Assembly: GCF_019084545.1 (NCBI RefSeq)
Contig: NZ_JAHREP010000010.1
Coordinates: 1-64,000, forward strand
Length of the DNA stretch: 64,000 bases
Direction: 5' to 3'
Source: Marinobacterium ramblicola
GTDB taxonomy: Bacteria > Pseudomonadota > Gammaproteobacteria > Pseudomonadales > Balneatricaceae
Each line of letters opens with the position of its first letter. Positions within the stretch are counted from its first letter, which is position 1. Both the position numbers and the translations under genes were made by a program. Below the pieces are notes generated by a model that saw only the letters and a program-made list of their open reading frames with translations, searched no databases and was not told the DNA's origin. Shown here piece by piece: positions 1-8,914 of this stretch.

Positions 1-76
1 TGGCGTCCCATAGGGGGTTCGAACCCCTGTTACCGCCGTGAAAGGGCGGTGTCCTAGGCCACTAGACGAATGGGAC
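1..76 (-). tRNA. tRNA-Glu (UUC)
   Basis: Read on the minus strand this is a 76-nt cloverleaf with an encoded CCA end, a T-loop GGTTCGAACCC segment and a 7-nt anticodon loop whose central triplet is TTC (positions 42-40). Acceptor arms GTCCCAT and ATGGGAC pair fully. It is nearly identical to the copy at 630-705. The 3' end coincides with the window edge, so a further co-transcribed tRNA beyond it cannot be excluded. Confidence 0.97.
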
Positions 77-117
77 GTAGCCGTTACGCTTTCGCGTTCC
101 TCATCGAGGAGGCGCAA

Positions 118-146
118 ATAATACGTAGAGGCTTCACCTTCGTCAA
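118..146 (-). promoter_or_regulatory. sigma-70 promoter of the distal tRNA-Glu
   Basis: On the minus strand TTGACG (146-141) and TATTAT (123-118) are separated by exactly 17 bp. They are followed by a GC-rich TTGCGCC stretch, the kind of discriminator known from growth-rate-controlled stable RNA promoters. It lies about 40 bp upstream of the mature tRNA-Glu, so this copy can be transcribed independently of the tRNAs at 525-705. Confidence 0.7.
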
Positions 147-524
147 CACCTAAAAATATTTTTTTTAACCTCTGCGATCGCACCGCCTTCGAGCTAAACC
201 CTTGAATATAAATTGAATACTTTTTATACAAAACTCTTGAAAGCCGATCGCCTGCCGCACAGAAACACAGCGACGGCCGTCACGGGCATCCGCACCCAAG
301 ACAGGGTAGTATAGACCCAAGATGCACGAGCGGACTCGCACACTCTCCAACCCGGAGCCGAGCGGCAGGCTCATCAGCGAAGGCCAGCCAGAATACAGGC
401 CCGATATAACAAAACAAGGAGGTTTAGAGCGGACACAAGACCGATCCGGTCGCAGACCCAACCAACAACAGTGGGGTCGCCCAGCTTAGAGGCACAGATA
501 CAGCGCGTTGAAATGAAGAGATTT
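147..524. other. Non-coding stretch between tRNA genes
   Basis: I see no convincing gene here. The open frames on both strands have no recognisable protein content, and no further cloverleaf could be folded by eye. The 150-240 part is AT-rich and lies upstream of the tRNA-Glu promoter. Confidence 0.5.
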
Positions 525-600
<76 letters not shown>

Positions 601-629
601 ATATCATGACCAGAAGCATCATGAATAAG

Positions 630-705
630 TGGCGTCCCATAGGGGGTTCGAACCCCTGTTACCGCCGTGAAAGGGCGGTGTCCTAGGCCACTAGACGAAT
701 GGGAC
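630..705 (-). tRNA. tRNA-Glu (UUC)
   Basis: A 76-nt minus-strand cloverleaf with anticodon TTC and an encoded CCA end, matching the copy at 1-76 over its whole length by eye. It is the promoter-proximal gene of a Glu-Gly tRNA pair. Confidence 0.97.
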
Positions 706-743
706 GCTTAGGACGCAACCCGCAGCAGCGGGATGCGGGGCGC

Positions 744-772
744 ATATTAATGAGGCCGACATGACGGGTCAA
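744..772 (-). promoter_or_regulatory. sigma-70 promoter of the tRNA-Glu/tRNA-Gly unit
   Basis: On the minus strand TTGACC (772-767) and TAATAT (749-744) are 17 bp apart, followed directly by GCGCCCC, a GC-rich discriminator typical of stringently controlled tRNA promoters. The mature tRNA-Glu starts about 38 bp downstream. Confidence 0.7.
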
Positions 773-841
773 GAGTTTTTTAACGCTTTTTACTATAGAA
801 TCAAACGCTTCAGAGCAGTGAACCGGTTCAGAGGTTAGATC

Positions 842-1597
842 ATGAGTCCGACGCAGATAGGCATGCTGATACTGGGTGGCATCCTGGTGATGGCGGTCAC
901 CGCCTATATCATTCAGTCGATAGAAGCTCAGCGTCGGCAGCGCCGAATGAAACTGCTGGCGCTGAGAGACCAGATCCGTCGTGCCGACCACCTGCTTGGC
1001 AGCCTGCCCTCCTTTTATGTCACCCCCGATATCCGCGCGGTACTGATCAAATACATGGAGCTGAGATGGCGCCAGGTTGTGGAACTTGACGCCAATCCGG
1101 CCTACAGGAAGGAGATGGAAAAGCTGGCACAGCAGGCATCCGAACCGTTCGAACCCGGCCACTACCCGACAGGCTCGTTGACCTACTGTTCCGACCGGGA
1201 TACCGGCCGCCGCGCCAGAGCCCTGCTGCGTGAACTGGCTCAGTTTCTCATCGACCTGCAGAAGCAGCAGCTGTTTTCCCAGCAAACCCTGAATGAGATG
1301 ATCCGGCATATCAAACAGAGCTATTCTCGGATCACCATCGAGCTGGAGCTGATGGACGCACAGATGACCGAGGAGATCTCGGGACCTCAGGTTGCCCTGC
1401 ACACCTACCGTAGCGCGATGACCAAGCTGCAGAGCTTCAACAACGCCTACCAGATCGACGCCCAGATCTTCGCCTTGACCCGCAAGATCGAAGAGTGCGA
1501 ACGGGTTGCGGAGGAGCTTCGCCAGCAGACGGAAGAGGAGCTGCGCCAGCGTGACGAGAAGGAGAGAGAACGCGAGCAGCGCGAACGTTATCGCTAA
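842..1597 (+). CDS. Membrane-anchored coiled-coil protein of unknown function
   Basis: 251 residues. A single N-terminal hydrophobic segment (about residues 6-25) is followed at once by a basic stretch rich in Arg and Gln, so the protein is probably an inner-membrane anchor with a cytoplasmic body. The rest is mostly helical and charged. The last 45 residues are an almost pure Glu/Arg/Gln heptad-like helix, suggesting a coiled coil. No catalytic motif is visible and I do not recognise the family. The start is supported by AGG about 7 bp upstream. It is transcribed away from the tRNA genes and converges with pilU, 28 bp away, so it is probably monocistronic. Confidence 0.75.
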   Translation: MSPTQIGMLILGGILVMAVTAYIIQSIEAQRRQRRMKLLALRDQIRRADHLLGSLPSFYVTPDIRAVLIKYMELRWRQVVELDANPAYRKEMEKLAQQASEPFEPGHYPTGSLTYCSDRDTGRRARALLRELAQFLIDLQKQQLFSQQTLNEMIRHIKQSYSRITIELELMDAQMTEEISGPQVALHTYRSAMTKLQSFNNAYQIDAQIFALTRKIEECERVAEELRQQTEEELRQRDEKEREREQRERYR

Positions 1598-1625
1598 GTC
1601 CAGCTGCCCGCCGCAACAGAGCCTG

Positions 1626-2687
1626 TCAGCCGAGCAGCTTCATCTTCAGCGTTACGTTGTTACGTGAATCCGCATTGTGCAGCACCTCATCCTCGGCGAT
1701 CTTGCCAGCACTGTAAAGTTCGAGCAGATCCTCATCGAAGGTGTGGCTATGCGGATCGCTGCTCTGCTCTATCGCCTCGTGAATGCGGTTGAACTCCCCC
1801 CTCCCGATCAACTCTGCCACGAACGGCGTATTGACCAGCACCTCGGTGGCCGGCAGGAAATGTTTTTGAGTATCGCGCACCAGGCGCTGGGACACGATCG
1901 CCCTGAGGTTCAGCGACAGATCCTGACAGATCTTCTTCTGCTCGTTCTCCATGAAGAAGTTGGCGATATGTTCAATCGCCTGGACCGCGTTGTTGGCGTG
2001 CAGCGTCGATAAACACAGATGGCCGGTTTCCGAATAGCGTATCGCTTGCTCCATGGTCTGTCGGTCGCGGATCTCGCCGATCAGGATCACGTCCGGCGCC
2101 TCGCGCAGGCCATTCATCAAGGCGTTCTCATAGGAGAGCGTATCGATACCGATTTCGCGCTGGTTGATCAGTGAACGCTTGTTGGCGTGCATGAACTCGA
2201 TCGGATCTTCGACCGTAAGAATATGCCCACTCGCGCGCTGATTACGGTGGTCGATCATCGAGGCCAGCGTGGTCGACTTACCGGCACCGGTCGCGCCCAC
2301 GATCAACACCAAGCCACTGCGCATCATCACAAAATCCTGCAGGCAGCCGGGCAGGTTGAGTTCTTTCAGTGACGGGATAGTACTGCGGATATAACGAATG
2401 ACTAGAGCCACATCGCCACGCTGGCGATAGACATTGACGCGAAAACGGCCTATGCCTTTGGGATTGTGGGAGAAGTTCATCTCCATCTCGGAGGCAAACA
2501 CCTCCCGTTGCTTATCGGTCATCAGCGACTCTGCCAGTTCGCTGGTGACACCCGCCTGCAGAGCCTTGTCGCCGATCGGCCGTAGTACCCCCTCGATCTT
2601 GATTTGCACGGGCGAATCGGTACTTAAAAACAGGTCAGACGCCTGCTTTTCCACCATCAACCGGAGATACTGGTTCAGATCGAGCAT
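1626..2687 (-). CDS. pilU: PilT/PilU-family type IV pilus retraction ATPase
   Basis: 353-residue hexameric secretion-type ATPase that powers, or assists PilT in, type IV pilus retraction. It acts at the cytoplasmic base of the pilus machine. The PAS-like N-terminal domain begins with the PilU-like signature LRLMVEK. Next come Walker A GATGAGKST (131-139), the Asp box TVEDPIEF (158-165), Walker B ILIGEIRD (201-208) and the His box STLHANNA (227-234). All catalytic elements are intact. The N-terminus and the LSLNLR-IVSQ-L segment resemble PilU more than PilT, but no pilT lies beside it in the window, so it could be a third paralogue. Confidence 0.88.
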   Translation of the reverse strand: MLDLNQYLRLMVEKQASDLFLSTDSPVQIKIEGVLRPIGDKALQAGVTSELAESLMTDKQREVFASEMEMNFSHNPKGIGRFRVNVYRQRGDVALVIRYIRSTIPSLKELNLPGCLQDFVMMRSGLVLIVGATGAGKSTTLASMIDHRNQRASGHILTVEDPIEFMHANKRSLINQREIGIDTLSYENALMNGLREAPDVILIGEIRDRQTMEQAIRYSETGHLCLSTLHANNAVQAIEHIANFFMENEQKKICQDLSLNLRAIVSQRLVRDTQKHFLPATEVLVNTPFVAELIGRGEFNRIHEAIEQSSDPHSHTFDEDLLELYSAGKIAEDEVLHNADSRNNVTLKMKLLG

Positions 2688-2740
2688 GAGTCCTCCCTGC
2701 GGATCTCGCGCAACGCATCGTCTACAAACGACGCCGCTTG

Positions 2741-2854
2741 TTATTGTTGCTCGTTATCCCACAGGGAGCGCTTCGCATCAAGCGCGTGATCGCAAGAGTT
2801 CATTGAAAACGCGACGATTACCGCCAGCATCACCAGTATAATCAGGCGCCCCAT
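2741..2854 (-). CDS. Small membrane-anchored protein, 37 residues
   Basis: A 37-codon minus-strand frame between pilU and the pirin gene. It opens with an uninterrupted hydrophobic stretch (MGRLIILVMLAVIVAF), then a Cys in the context SMNSC, then a short polar tail ending DNEQQ. A purine-rich GGGAGAGGGA lies just upstream of ATG. This looks like a real single-span peptide or a small lipoprotein, although the Cys context is not a canonical lipobox. It is too short for homology by eye. Confidence 0.5.
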   Translation of the reverse strand: MGRLIILVMLAVIVAFSMNSCDHALDAKRSLWDNEQQ

Positions 2855-2952
2855 ACCTTCCCTCTCCCTTCATGACCGACAGATTCAAACACCCGTTTGC
2901 ACCGAGGTAGGATAACGGCAAAGCGGCGCCCGATTAAAGGCTTAATCGCCAG

Positions 2953-3798
2953 TTACACGAAAGTCCTATCCCGATAATCGCACAGCGCCTGCTCGATCTC
3001 GTCCGATGTATTCATGACGAAGGGACCATACTGTACCACCGGTTCGCCTATGGGCCGGGCCGCCACCAGCAGCAACCGAGCCCCATCGCTACCGGCATGC
3101 AGGCCGACCCTGTCGCCCGCACCCAATTCGGCGGCACTTTCGCCAGGCAGCGCCTTATCGCCGATCGCGACCGCCCCTTCAAACAGGTAGATAAAACCGG
3201 ACAGCTCCTCTGCCAACGGCAGCTCGAGACTCGCGCCGGCTGCCAACTGCAGATCGACAAACAGTGGCTGGCGACTGACCCCGCTGACAGGCCCTGTCAG
3301 CTGCTGTCCGGCAAAGTTCAGAGTACCCGCCACCAGACGGATCCGATTACCCTGCTCATCTACTGCCTCCGGAACCTCCTCCGGCTCTATATTCTGGTAG
3401 GCCGCGGGTTTCATCTTCTCCGCCGCCGGCAGGTTGACCCAGAGCTGAAAGCCGCGCATCAGCCCCTGCTCCTGTTGCGGCATCTCCTCGTGGATCACGC
3501 CTTTGCCTGCCGTCATCCACTGCACGCCACCGGAGCGCAACAGCCCCTCATGCCCCAGATGGTCGCGATGGCGCATCAAGCCATCGAGCATGTAGGTGAC
3601 GGTCTCGAACCCCCTGTGCGGGTGCGCAGGGAAACCGGCGATATAGTCATCCGGGCTGTCCGATGAAAAGGCATCCAGCATCAGAAAGGGGTCGATGCGC
3701 GCCCCCATGCTCTGGCCGATGCTGCGTTTGAGGCGCACACCGGCGCCGTCGGAACTGTTGACCGCGCGAATTACCCGTCGAATCGTTCTATTACTCAT
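2953..3798 (-). CDS. Pirin family protein (possible quercetinase)
   Basis: About 281 residues from the chosen ATG. The ATG at 3798 is preceded by GGGGAG and overlaps the stop of the upstream gene; an in-frame ATG at 3819 would add seven residues. Pirins are bicupins. The N-terminal cupin shows the metal-ligand pattern FPAHPHRGFETVTYMLDG with a later HEEMP motif, followed by a C-terminal cupin with RPIGEPVVQYGPFVMN. Bacterial pirins bind Fe(II)-type metals; some oxidise quercetin and others modulate enzymes. The gene forms a tight operon with a glutathionyl-hydroquinone reductase and an azoreductase, which favours a role in quinone or redox stress. Confidence 0.88.
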   Translation of the reverse strand: MSNRTIRRVIRAVNSSDGAGVRLKRSIGQSMGARIDPFLMLDAFSSDSPDDYIAGFPAHPHRGFETVTYMLDGLMRHRDHLGHEGLLRSGGVQWMTAGKGVIHEEMPQQEQGLMRGFQLWVNLPAAEKMKPAAYQNIEPEEVPEAVDEQGNRIRLVAGTLNFAGQQLTGPVSGVSRQPLFVDLQLAAGASLELPLAEELSGFIYLFEGAVAIGDKALPGESAAELGAGDRVGLHAGSDGARLLLVAARPIGEPVVQYGPFVMNTSDEIEQALCDYRDRTFV

Positions 3799-4780
3799 CG
3801 CCCAACTCCCCGCGCCCATGCGGCGCGCTCAGGTCAAACTCGGGCCCAACCGGGATTATGCCGCTCGGATTGATACCCTTATGACTTCTATAATAGTGCT
3901 CTCGTATGTGATCGAGACGTGTCGTCCTGGCAAATGCCGGCCGCTGATACAGATCGCGCAGATAACCGGACAGCGCCGGGTAGTCCTGTATCCGATACAG
4001 GTCACACTTGAAGTGGCTGACATATACGGGATCAAAACGCACAAGCGTGGTGAACAGCCGGATATCCGCCTCGGTCAGGCGGTTTCCGACCAGGTAGCGC
4101 TGCCCCGACAGATGCCGCTCAAGCTGGTCCAGTACCTCAAACAGCTCGGTTACCGCTTCGTCATAGGCGCTCTGGCTGGTGGCGAAGCCGGCACGATAGA
4201 CGCCGTTATTCACCGAACGATAGATCAGGCCATTCCAGTCATCGATCTCCGCTTTGAGAGGCGCCGGGTAATAATCGCCCTCTGCCGCCCCCAAGCCATC
4301 AAACGCTGTATTGAACATGCGGATGATCTCGGACGACTCGTTGCTGACGATTCTCTGTCGCGCCTTGTCCCAGAGCAGCGGCACGGTTACCCGACCACTG
4401 GCATCCGGCTGCGCCCGCGTGTAGAGCTGGTGCAGATAGTCGCTGCCGAACAGCGAATCGCCCGTACTGCCCTCAAAATTGCGCGCAAAGGTCCAGCCGT
4501 TTTCCAGCATCAGCGGATGCACCACATCGACACTGATCATCGCCTCCAGCCCCTTGAGCGCACGCATGATCAGCGTGCGATGAGCCCAGGGGCAGGCGTA
4601 AGAGACATAGAGGTGGTAACGGCCGGGGGCCGAGGCAAACCCCGCCTCCCCGGAAGGGCCTGCCTCGCCATCGGCGGTTATCCAGTTACGAAAACGTGCG
4701 GCATCGCGTTCAAACCGACCACCCTGCGCCGCCGTGTCGTACCACTTGTCATGCCAGCGACCCTCGATAAGCAGACCCAT
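3791..4780 (-). CDS. Glutathionyl-hydroquinone reductase (Xi-class GST)
   Basis: About 329 residues from ATG 4780, which has a strong GGAGGAGGG upstream. The longer in-frame start at 4795 lies across that ribosome-binding site. The Xi-class hallmark CPWAHR is present with the catalytic Cys at about residue 63, followed by the all-alpha GST domain and the C-terminal GP motif region. Family members (YqjG, ECM4) use glutathione to reduce S-glutathionyl-hydroquinones to hydroquinones in the cytoplasm. It sits between azoR and the pirin gene with overlapping ends, consistent with one quinone-detoxification operon. Confidence 0.92.
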   Translation of the reverse strand: MGLLIEGRWHDKWYDTAAQGGRFERDAARFRNWITADGEAGPSGEAGFASAPGRYHLYVSYACPWAHRTLIMRALKGLEAMISVDVVHPLMLENGWTFARNFEGSTGDSLFGSDYLHQLYTRAQPDASGRVTVPLLWDKARQRIVSNESSEIIRMFNTAFDGLGAAEGDYYPAPLKAEIDDWNGLIYRSVNNGVYRAGFATSQSAYDEAVTELFEVLDQLERHLSGQRYLVGNRLTEADIRLFTTLVRFDPVYVSHFKCDLYRIQDYPALSGYLRDLYQRPAFARTTRLDHIREHYYRSHKGINPSGIIPVGPEFDLSAPHGRGELGDE

Positions 4781-4807
4781 ATTACCCTCCTCCACCTCCG
4801 TCTTGAA

Positions 4808-5407
4808 TTACTGCAGATGCTGCCCCAGCGCCTCACGTGCCGCTGACAGCGTCTGCTCACGCAGCTCACCCATCGCCAACCCCTCGGCGAAGATGACACG
4901 GCTGTCATTGAGCCCGATGAAGGAGAAGAACTGGGTGACGAAGGGGATCTGGTAATCCAGCCCCGCATCCTTGTACAGACCGCCGCGAGTCGCCAGTAGC
5001 AGCACCGGCTTGTCTTCGAGCAGACCCACAGGACCGGTATCGGTGTATTTGAACGTCACGCCGGCACGCGCCAGATGATCGAACCAGGCCTTCATCTGCG
5101 AGGGTACGCCAAAGTTATACATCGGCACCCCCACCACCAGCATATCGGCCTGGCGGATCTCCTCGATCAGCGTGTCGGACAGCTCCACGACCGCCTGCTG
5201 CGTCTGGCTGCGCTCCTCTGCCGGGGCGAGGAAAGCACCGAAGCGCTCGCCGTCCAGGTGAGGAATCGCATCGGCGGACAGATCACGAACCACCACCTCA
5301 CCGCCGGGATTCTGCGCCTTCCAGTCGTCGATCAGCGTCTGTGCGAGCTGGCTGGACTGGCCCTGATCACCAAAGATTGAACTTTTTACATACAGCAGCT
5401 TAGCCAT
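4808..5407 (-). CDS. azoR: FMN-dependent NADH-azoreductase
   Basis: 199 residues from ATG 5407, which follows GGGAGAG; the longer in-frame start at 5455 has no support. Flavodoxin-like fold: N-terminal KLLYVKSS phosphate-binding region, VVGVPMYNFGVPSQMKAWFDHLARAGVTF segment typical of AzoR, and TRGGLY near the FMN isoalloxazine site. AzoR enzymes reduce quinones, and azo dyes in vitro, with NADH by two-electron transfer, avoiding semiquinones. First gene of the azoR-GSHQR-pirin operon and divergent from a LysR-type regulator that is its likely controller. Confidence 0.93.
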   Translation of the reverse strand: MAKLLYVKSSIFGDQGQSSQLAQTLIDDWKAQNPGGEVVVRDLSADAIPHLDGERFGAFLAPAEERSQTQQAVVELSDTLIEEIRQADMLVVGVPMYNFGVPSQMKAWFDHLARAGVTFKYTDTGPVGLLEDKPVLLLATRGGLYKDAGLDYQIPFVTQFFSFIGLNDSRVIFAEGLAMGELREQTLSAAREALGQHLQ

Positions 5408-5525
5408 GAGAACTCTCCCGTTGAGTGAATATGCAGCCATTCTCACATCAGTCAAAACTATTAAAAACAGCAGAAAATAGCGCTTTATGATCTACTATTT
5501 AGATATTTCATTCTGGAGATGAACT

Positions 5526-6404
5526 ATGCAGATTACCCTGGAGCAGTGGCAGACACTGGTCGCAGTTGTCGACCGGGGCGGTTACGCCCATGCCGCCGAA
5601 GCCCTGGGCAAGAGCCAGTCGGCAGTCAGTTACGCCATTCAACGGCTGGAGGAGCGCCTTGGTCTTGCGGTATTCCGTATCGAGGGCCGCAAGGCGACGC
5701 TGACCGAAGCGGGCAAGGCGCTCTATCTCCAGGCTCAGAGCCTGCTCAAGAGCGCCCGCCTGACCGAGGAGCTGGCACAGCATTACAGCAGCGGCGCCGA
5801 AGCCCGCATTCGACTGGCGATCGACATCATCGTGCCGGAGATGCCGATTCTCTGTGCACTGAGCCGCTACGCCGAGGCCTTTCCCTTCGTTCGAATCGAG
5901 CTGCTGGAAACCGTACTCAGCGGCACCGACGAGGCCCTGATCAGAGGAGAGGCGGAGATCGTCATCAGCGGTCGCGTGCCGCCCGGTTTCAGCGGCGACC
6001 CGTTGATGCGGATGCGTTTCATCGCCGTGGCTCACCCGGACCACCCGCTGCACCAGTTGGACCGGCCGTTGACCCATGAGGATCTGCGCCTGCACCGCCA
6101 ACTGGTGATTCGCGACTCCGGCAGCCGCAAGCTCGATGCCGGCTGGCTCGGTGCCGATCAGCGCTGGACCGTCAGCCACATCAGCACCTCGATCGACTGC
6201 GCCTGTCGCGGACTGGGGTTCGCCTGGTATCCGGAACTGAAGATAGCGCGCGAGCTGGAGCAGGGATTGCTCAAGCCGTTGCCGCTGGAGAGCGGGGCGG
6301 AACGCTTTGTGGATCTTTACCTGATCCTGCGCGATGCACACCTGGCAAGTCCCGGGATCAAGCAGTTGGCGAGTCTGATCCGCGAGCAGACCAGCATGCT
6401 GTAG
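5526..6404 (+). CDS. LysR-type regulator, divergent from azoR
   Basis: 292 residues. The N-terminal winged HTH (about 1-62) contains the LTTR pattern GGYAHAAEALGKSQSAVSYAIQRLEERLG. The periplasmic-binding-like effector domain follows (about 90-285). CTGGAG lies upstream of ATG. The 118-bp gap to azoR is AT-rich and presumably holds the shared operator. By analogy with other divergent LysR/azoR pairs it probably senses quinones or electrophiles and activates the three-gene operon. This is inferred from position only. Confidence 0.88.
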   Translation: MQITLEQWQTLVAVVDRGGYAHAAEALGKSQSAVSYAIQRLEERLGLAVFRIEGRKATLTEAGKALYLQAQSLLKSARLTEELAQHYSSGAEARIRLAIDIIVPEMPILCALSRYAEAFPFVRIELLETVLSGTDEALIRGEAEIVISGRVPPGFSGDPLMRMRFIAVAHPDHPLHQLDRPLTHEDLRLHRQLVIRDSGSRKLDAGWLGADQRWTVSHISTSIDCACRGLGFAWYPELKIARELEQGLLKPLPLESGAERFVDLYLILRDAHLASPGIKQLASLIREQTSML

Positions 6405-6421
6405 CAACGGCTACCCGGCCG

Positions 6422-8869
6422 CTATCGATTCTGCATCAGCAGATCCAGCTCGTCCGGCGGCAACGGATGACCGAACAGGTAACCCTGGCCAAAGTCGCAG
6501 CCAAGCATGGACAGACAGCCCAGCTGGCTATCGCGCTCCACCCCCTCGGCCAGCACCTGTAGCTTGAGCGAGCGCGCCAGCGTCACAATCGAGGTGACCA
6601 GCGGCTGGTCCACCTCCCCCTCCTCCAGACTGCTGATAAAACTGCGCGCGATCTTCAGCCTGTTGATGTCGAACCGGCGCAGATAGGAGAGAGACGAGTA
6701 GCCGGTACCAAAATCATCGATGGCGAGGCGAACCCCCAACGCCTTGAGCCGGGCGATCCGCTCCTCAACCGACCCTATCGGGTCCATCAGCGCACTCTCG
6801 GTCACCTCAAGCTCGATCAGCTCCGGCGGAACACCGGTCTCCCGCAGCACACGTTCGATACTGTCGACCAGCCCCTGATGATGGAACTGTACCGGCGACA
6901 GGTTGATCGACAAGGTCGACAGCACCAAGCCCTGATCAAGCCAGCTGCGCAGCTGACGGCAGGCCTGATGTAACACCCACTCGCCAATCGACAGGATCAG
7001 CCTGGTCTCTTCGGCAAGCGGGATGAAGGCCTCCGGGGCCAGCATGCCCCTCTCGGGATGGTGCCAGCGCAACAGCGCCTCTACACCGGTGATCTCTCGG
7101 TCGCTCAGGCGCACCAACGGTTGGTAATGCAGCACGAACTCCTCACGCTCCAGGGCCAGGCTCAGTGCCGCCTCCAGCGCCAGCTTTTCGCGCGCACTCC
7201 GGGTCAGCGCATCGGTATAGAAACGGTAGGTGTTTCGCCCTCCCTCCTTGGCCTGATACAGGGCGGCATCGGCATACTGCAGAATTTCATCGGTGCGACC
7301 GGCATCCTCCGGGAACAGGCAGATGCCGATGCTCAGTCCCAGTGACACGTGACGTCCGTCACCGATATCGAACAGCTCATCGAACAGTGCAATCAGGTCG
7401 GAAGCGACCGCCGCCACGCTCTGCGGGTTGACGAGATCCTCAAGCAGCACGACAAACTCGTCGCCGCCCAGGCGCGCCAGAGTATCCCCCTCCCGCAGCC
7501 GCGTCTTCAATCGCCGTGCAACCTCACGCAACACCCGGTCACCCGCCCGATGACCATAGCTGTCATTGACCGACTTGAACCTGTCCAGGTCGAGGAACAT
7601 CACCGCCCCCTGCCCGCCGCTACGGTGCAAGCGCTCCACCGCATGACCCAGACGATCGCGCATCATCGCCCGGTTAGGCAGTGCGGTCAGCGGATCGTGG
7701 TAGGCAAGATACTCGAGCTGCTCCTGGGACTGCTTGATCACCGAGATATCGGAAAATACGCCCACATAGTTGACCGGATCTCCCTGCTCGTCGAATACCG
7801 TGCTGATGGTAAGCCACTCGGGGTATATCTCACCGCTTTTGCGCCGATTCCAGATCTCGCCTCGCCAAAATCCACGCTGTTGGATCGCGCTCCACATCTC
7901 GTCGTAGAACCCACTGCTCTGCCGACCGGACTGCAGAATATTCAGATTTTGCCCCCTGATCTCCTCCTGAGAGTAACCGGTGATCGAGGTGAAAGCGGGA
8001 TTTACCGCCAGGACATCGCCCTGCAGACTGGCGATCACCACCCCTTCGTGTGAGCTGAGAAACACCGTCGCCGCCTGGCGCAGTTCGGAACTCGCCTCAT
8101 GGCGCTCTAATGCACGCCTGCGCCTGAGCTCACTGATAAGCAGAATGATCCCGCTGCCACAGAACCAGAAGGCACCACCGCCGAGGTAGACGGGGCGAAG
8201 CAGCTCCGCCTGATGCTGCCGGAAGGGGGTCAACGGCACGGAGACACTGATCGCGCCGACATCATCCCCCACCGACCGGCGCAGGTGACAACCCTGACAT
8301 CGCGATTCCAGACCCAGTCGCTGGATCATACGTAACGCTGGCCGGCTGTCAGACTCGATCAACTCGAACGTTTCGTTGTGCCGAGTCTCGATCAACCAAT
8401 CCAGCTTCTTACGCTCCCACGGGTCGGGACGCTCAAGATTGGAAAGGGGGGAGGCGCTGATCAGGCGGCTTTCAACACCGAGCTGCTCACCAAAGTGCTC
8501 ATAAAAATGACGAATAAGATAGTCCGAGCTCATTAATGTCAGCTGCCGACCATCGGGCGTCAGCAAACCGTGCGTCGACGCGTCCAGCGCACTGTTTGGC
8601 GGTGTGTGCTCGCTGGTTTCGATATAGAGGCCACCGTGCTGATTGATCCAGTTTCGCAGCGCAATGTCGCGGTTGATGTTTGCCTTCGCCGCCTCGCGCG
8701 CCAGCGTCACCGAACGCTCCTCGGTCAGCGTGTCATACTCCACGAAGCCACCAAGAAACAGCAGTGACCAGACCACCAGCGCCAGCAGAGCATAGCGCTG
8801 AATATCACGACACTCTCGTTTGATCTGGCCCGATATATTGCTCACGCCTCTCTCCCTGGCATCAACCAT
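6422..8869 (-). CDS. Membrane PAS-GGDEF-EAL protein with periplasmic heme-c motif
   Basis: About 815 residues from ATG 8869; a TTG at 8893 would add eight. Counted from the TTG: a first membrane helix (34-51); a periplasmic domain of the DUF3365/Tll0287 type ending in CQGCH (199-203), a CXXCH site for covalent heme c; a second helix (235-255); a PAS domain (about 270-390); a diguanylate cyclase domain with intact GGDEF (476-480) and I-site REGD (467-470); and an EAL domain with EALLRW (605-610), ELEVTES, DDFGTGYSSL and AEGVE. The usual LKIDRSF element reads LKIARSF. The likely role is redox- or gas-dependent control of c-di-GMP. No obvious operon partner is present. Confidence 0.93.
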   Translation of the reverse strand: MVDARERGVSNISGQIKRECRDIQRYALLALVVWSLLFLGGFVEYDTLTEERSVTLAREAAKANINRDIALRNWINQHGGLYIETSEHTPPNSALDASTHGLLTPDGRQLTLMSSDYLIRHFYEHFGEQLGVESRLISASPLSNLERPDPWERKKLDWLIETRHNETFELIESDSRPALRMIQRLGLESRCQGCHLRRSVGDDVGAISVSVPLTPFRQHQAELLRPVYLGGGAFWFCGSGIILLISELRRRRALERHEASSELRQAATVFLSSHEGVVIASLQGDVLAVNPAFTSITGYSQEEIRGQNLNILQSGRQSSGFYDEMWSAIQQRGFWRGEIWNRRKSGEIYPEWLTISTVFDEQGDPVNYVGVFSDISVIKQSQEQLEYLAYHDPLTALPNRAMMRDRLGHAVERLHRSGGQGAVMFLDLDRFKSVNDSYGHRAGDRVLREVARRLKTRLREGDTLARLGGDEFVVLLEDLVNPQSVAAVASDLIALFDELFDIGDGRHVSLGLSIGICLFPEDAGRTDEILQYADAALYQAKEGGRNTYRFYTDALTRSAREKLALEAALSLALEREEFVLHYQPLVRLSDREITGVEALLRWHHPERGMLAPEAFIPLAEETRLILSIGEWVLHQACRQLRSWLDQGLVLSTLSINLSPVQFHHQGLVDSIERVLRETGVPPELIELEVTESALMDPIGSVEERIARLKALGVRLAIDDFGTGYSSLSYLRRFDINRLKIARSFISSLEEGEVDQPLVTSIVTLARSLKLQVLAEGVERDSQLGCLSMLGCDFGQGYLFGHPLPPDELDLLMQNR

Positions 8870-8914
8870 ATCCGTCCGCTTTAACCCGGCCAATGGGCCG
8901 GACCATGCACTTTT

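Noticed and set aside
3695-4846. 383-codon plus-strand open frame
   Set aside because: Antisense to the glutathionyl-hydroquinone reductase gene.
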